A stretch of DNA of 5,267 bases from Ilumatobacteraceae bacterium (lineage in GTDB: Bacteria; Actinomycetota; Acidimicrobiia; Acidimicrobiales; Ilumatobacteraceae): positions 1 to 5,267 of the forward strand of contig JAHRVJ010000044.1 of NCBI GenBank assembly GCA_019090765.1. Reading direction: 5' to 3'. The notes beneath the pieces are model-generated. The model saw only the letters and a list, made by a program, of their open reading frames with translations. It was not told the origin of the DNA and made no database searches. This document shows, one piece after another, positions 1 through 4,608 of this stretch. A program made the translations under genes and the position numbers. The first letter of the stretch is position 1. Each line of letters opens with the position of its first letter.

Positions 1-224
1 AGAGCATGGCTGACGCAGACGGCAACCCGATGACGGCCGAGCAGATGGGCATGCCAGCTGGTGCCTCGATGGAGACCTCGATTGTGGTCGAGCTCGAAGA
101 CCTCGGCGACCGCACGAAGATGCTGATGACCCACATTGGCGTCCCCGCCGAGTCTCCAGGAGGGCAGGGCTGGACGATGGCGATCGACAAGTTGGAGGCA
201 CGAGTCGCTGAACTCGCAAACTGA
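1..224 (+). CDS. AHSA1/SRPBCC-domain protein, C-terminal part (cut by left edge)
   Basis: This is the C-terminal half of an activator-of-Hsp90-ATPase-like (AHSA1, START/Bet v1 fold) protein. The first complete codon (3-5) gives Ser, and the reading SMADADGNP matches the family's usual 'SFADEEGNP' segment. The gene therefore continues past the left edge, and the ATG at 6 is internal. After it come a glycine- and methionine-rich turn, a beta strand (SIVVELEDLGDRTKMLMTH), and the closing helix beginning GWTMAIDKLEARVAEL, which is the characteristic C-terminal helix of these proteins. About 73 residues are visible of a usual length near 150-160. Members bind hydrophobic ligands in an internal cavity, but the ligand is rarely known. 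It ends with TGA and converges on the SnoaL-like gene. Actinobacterial AHSA1 genes often sit beside ArsR-type regulators; none is visible here. Confidence 0.8.
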   Translation, partial: SMADADGNPMTAEQMGMPAGASMETSIVVELEDLGDRTKMLMTHIGVPAESPGGQGWTMAIDKLEARVAELAN

Positions 225-270
225 GCAATTGTGACCCACTGTGGTCGACACCCCGATAGCTCACCAAGCG

Positions 271-302
271 TTGGCTGAGTCGAACGTGTGCGGCTCAGCC
301 GA
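271..302. terminator. Possible hairpin between convergent genes
   Basis: TTGGCTGAG (271-279) can pair with CTCAGCCGA (294-302), giving nine pairs including one G-T wobble, with a 14-nt loop. It lies between two convergent genes and overlaps the stop codon of the minus-strand SnoaL-like gene (295-297). No T-run follows on either strand, so it is not a classical intrinsic terminator. It may still act as a 3'-end stabilising or bidirectional stop structure. The stem could also be chance. Confidence 0.3.
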
Positions 303-726
303 CCTGTGGGGGAGCCAACGTGAACCCCGCCTGGGTCATCACGTCGAGGCGGTCGAAGAAGGCATGAATCTCACTCACTTTCCCTTCGGTGATCCGGAAG
401 CTGGCGTTGAGCTTGAATGTCAACAATCCGTCTGTTCGTCGGTAGGTGCCCCATTCGTGGATCCACTCGCCCTCGCGAGGGCCGCTCTTGATGCGTTCCG
501 TGACACTGTGGGCTCGTTCGTACTTGAGTGCACTGGTGGGGTCGTCCTCAATACGTTGACGCCACTCGGCGATGAATTCGTCGCGGTCCTGACGGACTCC
601 TGCCGGCGGGGGGAACTGGGTGAAGTCCTCTGTGATCACCGAAGTGATGGCGTCGATGTCATTGTTGGCGACGGCTTCGAAGTATGTCTCGACTACGTCC
701 ATTGGCGACTCGGGTGATGTGTTCAT
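295..726 (-). CDS. SnoaL-like / NTF2-like family protein
   Basis: A 143-residue protein of the NTF2-like cone fold, close to the normal 120-150 length for SnoaL-like proteins. The N-terminal helix with VVETYFEAVANNDIDAI (residues 11-27) is the standard family opening, followed by 'ITEDFTQFPPP' where the first strand and pocket rim lie. The later strands include EWGTYRRTDG (91-100), LTFKLNASFRITEGKVSEI (102-120) and HAFFDRLDVM (121-130), the usual core ending in Phe-Phe-Asp. Such domains serve as small-molecule isomerases, cyclases or hydrolases, or as non-catalytic binding domains; the substrate here cannot be told. The ATG at 726 is well supported: AGGAGA (732-737 on the plus strand, read in reverse) lies 5 nt upstream. 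It is divergent from the TetR gene, and the palindrome at 755-771 lies just upstream of its ribosome binding site, so it is the likely regulated target. No signal peptide is seen. Confidence 0.85.
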   Translation of the reverse strand: MNTSPESPMDVVETYFEAVANNDIDAITSVITEDFTQFPPPAGVRQDRDEFIAEWRQRIEDDPTSALKYERAHSVTERIKSGPREGEWIHEWGTYRRTDGLLTFKLNASFRITEGKVSEIHAFFDRLDVMTQAGFTLAPPQVG

Positions 727-754
727 GGTGTTCTCCTGGTCTGTGCTTCTCGTG

Positions 755-788
755 AGGTAACAGTGTTACCTTGGACAACGATGTTACC
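755..788. promoter_or_regulatory. Predicted TetR operator: 17-bp palindrome plus second half-site
   Basis: Positions 755-771 read AGGTAACAGTGTTACCT, a perfect dyad with 8-bp arms around one central base. The right half TGTTACC recurs at 782-788, exactly 18 bp after its first copy (764-770). The expected left partner of that second copy (774-780, GACAACG) matches GGTAACA at only 4 of 7 positions, so the second site is imperfect. The dyad lies between the ribosome binding sites of the divergent SnoaL-like and TetR genes. Palindromes of 15-20 bp in such divergent gaps are the usual TetR-family binding sites and often give autoregulation plus control of the neighbour. Binding by this particular TetR is inferred. 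Confidence 0.7.
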
Positions 789-811
789 CTGGGGCAACCC
801 CTACGCAACAC

Positions 812-816
812 AGGAG
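812..816 (+). promoter_or_regulatory. Ribosome binding site deciding the TetR start
   Basis: AGGAG at 812-816 lies 5 nt before the in-frame GTG at 822. The longer reading from TTG at 771 has no ribosome binding site and would begin at the last base of the operator palindrome, so 822 is the better start. A GTG at 816 is also in frame but overlaps the AGGAG. Confidence 0.75.
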
Positions 817-821
817 TGCAG

Positions 822-1460
822 GTGCCGCCCGATCGTTTTGACTACTTGACAGCTCGTCAACAGCAACAACGTCGGCTGCATGATGCGATCTTTGTCGCCG
901 CAGCGAGGTTGCTGGCTGACCGTGGACTCGACGGCTTGTCGGTGCGGGCGGTCGCTGCCGAGGTCGGTGCGTCGACGAAGGTGATCTACAGTCACTTTGG
1001 CGGCAAGTCGGGTCTCGTTGCAGCTCTGTATGACGATGGCTTCGAACGCCTCACCGGACAGCTCGAAATAGCCGCCCAGACCGACGGCGCCGTTGCTGAC
1101 CGGCTGCACGGCCTAGCCGTCGCCTACCGGGCGTTCGCGTGCTCCGCACCGCACGCCTACGAGCTCATGTACGGACCAAGGGTCAGAGATCTGGCCCCGA
1201 CGAGGTCCAATCGCAACGCTGCACGCCCAGTTCAGAAGGTCATCGCCGCGCTCTTTCTTGAGGGGCAGGAACAAGGAACGTTCGTGCGCGAGGACCCAGC
1301 AGACCAGGCTCGGCTCTTGTGGACCGTGATGCACGGCGCGGTCTCGCTGGAACTGACCACATGGTTCGACGCTTCGGAGGGCGCTGGGCGACTCGACCAG
1401 GTCGTCGCCATTTTCATCAACTCGATATCGAGTCCGCAGCCCCCATCGCTCTCGGCCTGA
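822..1460 (+). CDS. TetR/AcrR-family transcriptional regulator (WHG-type C-terminal domain)
   Basis: A 212-residue DNA-binding repressor of the usual TetR length. The N-terminal helix-turn-helix is clear: AAARLLADRGLDGLSVRAVA (about 26-45) followed by AEVGASTKVIYSHFGGKSGL (about 46-65), with the family's signature Tyr-x-His-Phe and Lys-x-x-Leu. The C-terminal ligand domain contains LLWTVMHGAVSLEL (165-178), which resembles the Trp-x-x-x-His-Gly motif of the TetR_C_33/WHG domain. The effector is unknown; in this subfamily it is usually a small hydrophobic molecule. The GTG start at 822 is chosen for its AGGAG and because it leaves the palindrome at 755-771 outside the gene. It is transcribed away from the SnoaL-like gene, and the shared dyad suggests autorepression together with control of that neighbour. 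It ends 91 bp before the convergent TfoX-like gene. Confidence 0.9.
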   Translation: MPPDRFDYLTARQQQQRRLHDAIFVAAARLLADRGLDGLSVRAVAAEVGASTKVIYSHFGGKSGLVAALYDDGFERLTGQLEIAAQTDGAVADRLHGLAVAYRAFACSAPHAYELMYGPRVRDLAPTRSNRNAARPVQKVIAALFLEGQEQGTFVREDPADQARLLWTVMHGAVSLELTTWFDASEGAGRLDQVVAIFINSISSPQPPSLSA

Positions 1461-1551
1461 TCGAACGGGCTTCAGATCGTGTCGGATATCGGTGTGTTCG
1501 AAGAGGCGCTTCCTCTCCTGTTGCTTGAGTTTGGCGACTTCTTCGGCGACG

Positions 1552-1869
1552 TCATGACGAAGAAGCGAAGGCCAGTGCCTCTTCCATGAGGCCTGCCCAG
1601 TCGTCTTCACGCCTAGGCGAGATCGAGGCCCATTCTTTGAACACGCGTCCGTTCGGAGCGAAGCTGGCCGCGTCTCCGCCGTTGACAAGGTCAGTCACGC
1701 GCGTCGCTGGGAGCTTGACGATCAGGTCGCCGGTGCGGTGGTCAAGGCTGGCGAAGAACGCGCCGTTGAGACGCAGACAGATGTTGCCCATCATGGTTGA
1801 GCGTTCCGCTCCGGCAGCCAGGAATGGATCGGCGTATTCCCAGAACATGCCGTCATCGATAGCGGTCAT
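1552..1869 (-). CDS. TfoX/Sxy N-terminal-domain-like small protein
   Basis: A 105-residue protein resembling the stand-alone TfoX N-terminal domain proteins common in actinobacteria. Recognisable segments are the N-terminal helix, RSTMMGNICLRLNGAFFASL (23-42), the strand LIVKLPATRVTDLV (49-62), and FAPNGRVFKEWASI (70-83), where an Asn-Gly-Arg-x-Phe-x-Glu-Trp stretch is typical. A final helix DDWAGLMEEALAF closes the domain. In gammaproteobacteria TfoX/Sxy proteins regulate competence, but these short actinobacterial relatives have no known function and no reason to be linked with competence. The ATG at 1869 overlaps the TGA of the upstream DinB-like gene (ATGA), so the two are probably translationally coupled in one operon. 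No separate Shine-Dalgarno is seen, which fits coupling. Confidence 0.75.
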   Translation of the reverse strand: MTAIDDGMFWEYADPFLAAGAERSTMMGNICLRLNGAFFASLDHRTGDLIVKLPATRVTDLVNGGDAASFAPNGRVFKEWASISPRREDDWAGLMEEALAFASSS

Positions 1870-2429
1870 GGCTCACGGCCGAGGAATGCCACGAGCTTGT
1901 CGAGCGGTGATGCGTCGTCGGGGACCGTGATGGGTTGATCGAAGAACATCGCCCTGGCCGCCTCGTCGATACTCTGCTGGTGGGTTTCGGTGAACACAGC
2001 GATCATGTTGGGCGACAACTCCGGCTCGGTGCCGATGGTCTTGGCAACGTCCCAGGCGTGGATGAACACGTCTTGGGCGCCAGCCAGCAGGATGTCCCCA
2101 GGAGGAAGCGAGCCCATCGGGGTCACTCTCGGAGTATCGAGATCCTCACACGCGTCCCACGCCGCCAACATCTCCGATGTCAGACGCGAGTAGGCGCCGG
2201 CCGGGTCGTTGCCGACATGGTCGCCCTCCACGACGGCGAAGTCCTCGGTGGGCTCCAACCGCGCCGCTCGTGTCGACAGCGCGAATATGGAGTAGGTGTG
2301 ATTGAGCAACGCCCGCAGGTCCCACCCGCCACACGGTGTGTCGCGATCGAGATCTTCGACGGTCGCCTTGGCGTAGTTCGGTGCGGCGTCGGCTACGGCA
2401 TTTCTGAGCAGGTCAACAGGGTTTGACAT
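1866..2429 (-). CDS. TIGR03086-type metal-binding protein, DinB / mycothiol-isomerase N-terminal superfamily
   Basis: A 187-residue four-helix-bundle protein of the DinB/MDMPI superfamily. The hallmark CGGWDLRALLNH lies at residues 33-44, giving metal ligand candidate His44, and DVFIHAWDVAKTIG (120-133) supplies Asp120 and His124. In mycothiol-dependent maleylpyruvate isomerase the equivalent ligands are two His and a Glu, so Asp120 would be a conservative change. Relatives bind a divalent metal and some use mycothiol, bacillithiol or glutathione; the substrate of this group is unknown. The ATG at 2429 (MSNPVDLL) is preferred over the in-frame ATG at 2459 because AAAGGA lies 5 nt before it, while the earlier start would put coding sequence across a dyad. 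It is the first gene of a two-gene operon with the TfoX-like gene and is divergent from the HxlR regulator. Confidence 0.85.
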   Translation of the reverse strand: MSNPVDLLRNAVADAAPNYAKATVEDLDRDTPCGGWDLRALLNHTYSIFALSTRAARLEPTEDFAVVEGDHVGNDPAGAYSRLTSEMLAAWDACEDLDTPRVTPMGSLPPGDILLAGAQDVFIHAWDVAKTIGTEPELSPNMIAVFTETHQQSIDEAARAMFFDQPITVPDDASPLDKLVAFLGREP

Positions 2430-2434
2430 TGAGG

Positions 2435-2440
2435 TCCTTT
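2435..2440 (-). promoter_or_regulatory. Ribosome binding site deciding the DinB-like start
   Basis: Read on the minus strand this is AAAGGA, ending 5 nt before the ATG at 2429. It selects the shorter protein beginning MSNPVDLL, which also matches the usual family N-terminus, over the 10-residue longer reading from 2459. Confidence 0.7.
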
Positions 2441-2442
2441 CA

Positions 2443-2489
2443 TACTGCTCCAGTACCATTACGAGAGCACTCTCGTTCTAGTACCTAGA
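2443..2489. promoter_or_regulatory. Cluster of inverted repeats; predicted HxlR operator region
   Basis: Three dyads sit in 47 bp between the divergent DinB-like and HxlR genes. The central one, 2461-2476, is ACGAGAGCACTCTCGT with perfect 7-bp arms and a 2-bp spacer. GTAC at 2453-2456 and 2481-2484 is placed symmetrically about the same centre, so 12 of 15 positions pair over 2453-2484. On the left is TACTGCTCCAGTA (2443-2455, 5-bp arms); on the right is TCTAGTACCTAGA (2477-2489, 5-bp arms). HxlR-family proteins bind such dyads as dimers and commonly regulate a divergent neighbour. A TAGATT at 2486-2491 could be a -10 for the HxlR gene, but no good -35 accompanies it. The operator role is inferred. 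Confidence 0.6.
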
Positions 2490-2520
2490 TTCGGGAAAAG
2501 CAACAAGTAGACTTGGAGTT

Positions 2521-3198
2521 ATGGCAAAGTGGCCCGGCTACCAGCGGTTCTGCTCGCTCGCCCGAGGACTCGACCTGATCGGCGAACGGTGGACTCTGCT
2601 GATCGTGCAAGAGATTTCCTTCGGAGCAATCCGCTACAACGAACTCCGTCGACGACTTCCTGGCATCGGCTCCAACATCCTCGCCGACCGTCTCCGCAAA
2701 CTCGAGACTCACAACATCGTCCGCCGGGTTCCCGCCGCAGTCGGACAAGGCGTCCTGTATGAACTCACGTCCCGTGGCGAAGGGCTCGCCCCAGCAATCG
2801 TTGAGCTCCGCAAGTGGGGCCTCGATGAACAACTCATGCTCGACACGCCACCTGACCTCGCTACCCACGAGCTTTCCTATGGTGTTCCCGAGGGAGCCAA
2901 TCTCGGTGAGACCTACCAGTGGGACATCGACGGCGCGAGCACCACCCTGGTGATCGACGGGACCACACTGACCCAACGGCCCGGACCCGCGACGAGTCCT
3001 GCCGTAACCGTCACGACCACCAAGGCATGGATGACCGAGCTTGTAGCGGGAAATACGAACTGGATCGAAGGGCGAACGAGCGGAGCCGTTGGAGTCGAGG
3101 GTTCCGACGATGCCTGGCACCGCATGCTCATCGCTACCGCCCAACCCGGAGCCGACATCACCCTCCTAGATCAGGACGAACCCAGATCATCGAATTGA
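2521..3198 (+). CDS. HxlR-family transcriptional regulator with C-terminal SCP2-like domain
   Basis: A 225-residue protein, about twice the length of a plain HxlR regulator (100-130). Residues 10-105 are the winged helix: FCSLARGLDLIGERWTLLIV (10-29), RYNELRRRLPGIGSNILADR (38-57), then the wing GQGVLYELTSRGEGLAPAI (75-93). The remaining residues, about 115-215, contain YQWDIDGASTTLVIDG and a WMTELVAGNTNWIEGRTSG stretch, followed by GVEGSDDAWHRML. These resemble the sterol-carrier-protein-2-like tail found on some actinobacterial HxlR proteins, which may bind a lipophilic ligand. Cys11 is the only cysteine and sits where YodB and HypR carry their redox-active N-terminal cysteine, so thiol or quinone sensing is conceivable. 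The ATG at 2521 follows GGAG (2515-2518) by only 2 nt, which is short, but the N-terminus fits the family. It is divergent from the DinB-TfoX operon. Confidence 0.88.
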   Translation: MAKWPGYQRFCSLARGLDLIGERWTLLIVQEISFGAIRYNELRRRLPGIGSNILADRLRKLETHNIVRRVPAAVGQGVLYELTSRGEGLAPAIVELRKWGLDEQLMLDTPPDLATHELSYGVPEGANLGETYQWDIDGASTTLVIDGTTLTQRPGPATSPAVTVTTTKAWMTELVAGNTNWIEGRTSGAVGVEGSDDAWHRMLIATAQPGADITLLDQDEPRSSN

Positions 3199-3350
3199 TT
3201 GGTCCTCGATCGGATCGGGTTGGCCGGTGAAGTTCTCTCCGACTCGTCCATGACGATGACGGTGCCGGTTGGCTTGACGATGTTCCGCATTGTCGAGAGG
3301 ACCGATATTGGGTCGGCCAGATTGGCGTCGCCGTGAGGAGCGGCTTCGTG
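3187..3350 (-). pseudogene. SAM-dependent methyltransferase remnant, frameshifted and truncated
   Basis: The minus strand carries a recognisable piece of a class I methyltransferase. From about 3350 to 3243, one frame reads HEAAPHGDANLADPISVLST followed by MRNIVKPTGTVIVMDE, matching the family pattern 'HDMADPVxVLRTMRxLVxxxGTVLVMDER'. The match then jumps to another frame at about 3246 with RVGENFTGQPDPIED, equivalent to the family's 'RVxExFTAPGDPVER'. It stops at a TGA (3187-3189), short of the expected 'LMYGFSVLHCLP' end. Upstream of 3350 no SAM-binding motif is found. This is therefore an internal fragment of a roughly 300-350-residue enzyme with at least one net frameshift and both ends lost. 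Its 3' end overlaps the end of the HxlR gene. Identification rests on remembered family patterns, not on a search. Confidence 0.55.
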
Positions 3351-3351
3351 C

Positions 3352-3477
3352 CAATGACATTGTGTCTGTAGCCAGTCCGAGTCGCCTGAGAGGCGGTACA
3401 TGGTCGACCATCTCAAATTCGAGATCTTGTTTCTTTCCTGCCTTTGGCCTGTGAACGGCCACAACACGGACTCCCAT
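3352..3477 (-). pseudogene. N-terminal remnant of a small dimeric alpha/beta-barrel-like protein
   Basis: From an ATG at 3477 the minus strand reads MGVRVVAVHRPKAGKKQDLE and then VDHVPPLRRLGLATDTMSLA. This looks like the first 40 or so residues of a small ABM/EthD-like ferredoxin-fold protein of about 100 residues: a first strand, a Pro-Lys-x-Gly-Lys turn, a helix ending in Leu-Arg-x-Leu-Gly-Leu-x-Thr-Asp, then a second strand. The expected continuation (a strand with Glu-x-Phe-Glu-Trp, then a helix) is missing. The frame instead turns into an Arg/Ser-rich reading, where the methyltransferase fragment begins in a different frame. No convincing Shine-Dalgarno precedes the ATG. A deletion joining two broken genes explains both fragments. 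It could instead be chance resemblance, since only about 40 residues support it. Confidence 0.4.
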
Positions 3478-3502
3478 GCCCGTGCATGTACTTGGCGTCT
3501 CA

Positions 3503-3520
3503 AGACCGCTGGAGTGGTCT
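3503..3520. other. Small hairpin at the 3' end of the GNAT gene
   Basis: AGACCGCT (3503-3510) and AGTGGTCT (3513-3520) are near-perfect inverted repeats (7 of 8 pairs plus a G-T). They overlap the last bases of the minus-strand acetyltransferase gene, including two bases of its stop codon. The 2-nt separation would force the inner pairs open, and no T-run follows, so a terminator role is only weakly supported. Confidence 0.25.
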
Positions 3521-4043
3521 ACTCGAGGTCTGCGAACGGGGCCGGATAGACGACCACGCCATTGAGCTTGGGGTCAGTTGGGTCGAATCCATCGAGTGGC
3601 AGTATTTGTGCAGCCTCTGGTGGAGCCCAGCTCGGTAAGGGCAGCTGCACCCCGTACTTTGACGCAGCTTCGAATCCGAGCTTGCCGTAGTAGTCCGGTG
3701 ACCCTTCGAGGACGATGAATGCCTCACCGCGCTCATTGCTGCGCGTGGCCACCTCAGCAACTAGCGCGCTACCGATACCGGATCGCTGCCGGCTGGGATC
3801 TACCGCGATCGGTGAGAGCAACGCGATTGGCCACTCACCTGAATCGTGGCGAAGGGTTGCTGTGCTCACCATTACATGGCCAACGGCGATGCCGTCGGTC
3901 TCGGCGATTAGCGCGAGTTCGGGGCGGTACGCAGCTGATTTTCGAATGGCCTCCACCAGATCCGCTTCCTCGTCGCTACCGAAGGCGGCGGCAACTACCT
4001 GCCTGATCGATGGATAGTCATGGGCTGTCTCGGGTCGAATCAC
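3519..4043 (-). CDS. GNAT-family N-acetyltransferase (YhbS-like)
   Basis: A 174-residue acetyl-CoA-dependent acetyltransferase. It opens MIRPETAHDYPSIRQVVAAA (1-20), the standard YhbS-type N-terminus. The central strand LIAETDGIAVGHVMVSTA (45-62) leads to motif A, LSPIAVDPSRQRSGIGSALV (76-95). There Q86-R-S-G89-I-G91 forms the pyrophosphate-binding loop (Q/RxxGxG). The later GSPDYYGKLGFE (114-125) is the typical motif B segment with a Tyr that may serve as general acid. The acceptor substrate is unknown. The GTG at 4043 is chosen because GGAGGT lies exactly 6 nt before it. Two earlier in-frame starts (GTG 4085, ATG 4082) would add 13-14 polar residues, MSSRRQSTDGGGL, that encode this very ribosome binding site. 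It is divergent from the DUF1203 gene. Confidence 0.88.
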   Translation of the reverse strand: MIRPETAHDYPSIRQVVAAAFGSDEEADLVEAIRKSAAYRPELALIAETDGIAVGHVMVSTATLRHDSGEWPIALLSPIAVDPSRQRSGIGSALVAEVATRSNERGEAFIVLEGSPDYYGKLGFEAASKYGVQLPLPSWAPPEAAQILPLDGFDPTDPKLNGVVVYPAPFADLE

Positions 4044-4049
4044 GAGACC

Positions 4050-4055
4050 ACCTCC
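4050..4055 (-). promoter_or_regulatory. Strong ribosome binding site deciding the GNAT start
   Basis: Read on the minus strand this is GGAGGT, the strongest Shine-Dalgarno match in the window, 6 nt before the GTG at 4043. It argues against the upstream GTG/ATG at 4085/4082, which lack such a site. Confidence 0.8.
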
Positions 4056-4136
4056 ATCGGTGCTCTGTCTCCTAGATGACATCACTCCGTCCGATTTCCG
4101 CTAGCACTTGAACGTCTCGTACCCGATGCTGGCTTC

Positions 4137-4595
4137 ATGAGTGAACTACCCTATGTGCTGCGCCCAATTCCGACGGACAAGGCCGAGGAGCTGCGTGATG
4201 CAGGTGGCCCGGTATTTGTAGCCAACGAACACCCAGGGTTTCCGTGCCGGCAATGTCTCCTTGATGCCGAGGTCGGTGAAGAGCTCATCCTGGTTTCCCA
4301 TGATCCGTTCACGGGCAACTCCAAGTACCGATCGGCAAGTCCGATCTTCTTGCACCGCGTCGGGTGCCAACTGGCCTTCAATCCCAGTGATCTCCCGACG
4401 CAGCTCACGAGCAGACAGTTGTCGGTTCGCTCATTCGACAAAGACGAGATGATGATTGACGCAGCTGTCATCGATGGCGACGAGTTGGAGTCGAAAATCG
4501 AGTCGTTCTTCGATGACGTCCAATCCGAGACGATCCACGTCCACAATGCAACACGCGGCTGTTGGGCGGTAACGATTGAGCGTCGAGCCGCCTAA
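4137..4595 (+). CDS. DUF1203-family protein
   Basis: A 152-residue protein of the uncharacterised DUF1203 family, at the normal length. Family features visible are PGFPCRQCLLDAEVGEELIL (33-52), SKYRSASPIFLHR (62-74), RQLSVRSFDKDEMMIDAAVI (93-112) and the C-terminal signature IHVHNATRGCWAVTIERR (133-150). Invariant-looking residues are Cys37, Cys40 (less usual), His134, His136, Asn137, Arg140, Gly141 and Cys142. This His-x-His-Asn-Ala-x-Arg-Gly-Cys block could form a metal or catalytic site, but no activity is known to me. It looks cytosolic, with no signal peptide. No Shine-Dalgarno is visible before ATG 4137 (the 12 bases upstream are CCGATGCTGGCTTC-like), so it may be leaderless or weakly translated. 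It converges with the flavin reductase gene across 13 nt. Confidence 0.88.
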   Translation: MSELPYVLRPIPTDKAEELRDAGGPVFVANEHPGFPCRQCLLDAEVGEELILVSHDPFTGNSKYRSASPIFLHRVGCQLAFNPSDLPTQLTSRQLSVRSFDKDEMMIDAAVIDGDELESKIESFFDDVQSETIHVHNATRGCWAVTIERRAA

Positions 4596-4608
4596 TCGGA
4601 GACGGCGG

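Noticed and set aside
241..717. 158-residue plus-strand open frame across the SnoaL-like gene
   Set aside because: It is antisense to a gene with clear family features and a good ribosome binding site; its own sequence matches no family I know and it lacks a ribosome binding site.
1502..1516. AGAGG-cgctt-CCTCT hairpin between the convergent TetR and TfoX-like genes
   Set aside because: Only five base pairs and no T-run; too weak to call a terminator.
1113..1688. 191-residue minus-strand open frame across the TetR and TfoX-like genes
   Set aside because: It overlaps two well-supported genes in other frames, and its composition (Arg/Ser/Pro rich) is typical of an antisense shadow. Only the short stretch outside both genes is reported, as a weak finding.
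2423..2446. TTGACA followed by CATACT as a plus-strand promoter
   Set aside because: The spacing is 12 bp, well short of 16-18, and TTGACA overlaps the start codon of the DinB-like gene on the other strand.
2485..3144. 219-residue minus-strand open frame antisense to the HxlR gene
   Set aside because: The HxlR frame has family motifs throughout; the antisense frame has none and would begin and end inside it.
4075..4083. GATGACATC palindrome upstream of the GNAT gene
   Set aside because: Four-base arms are expected by chance, and no regulator gene is adjacent.
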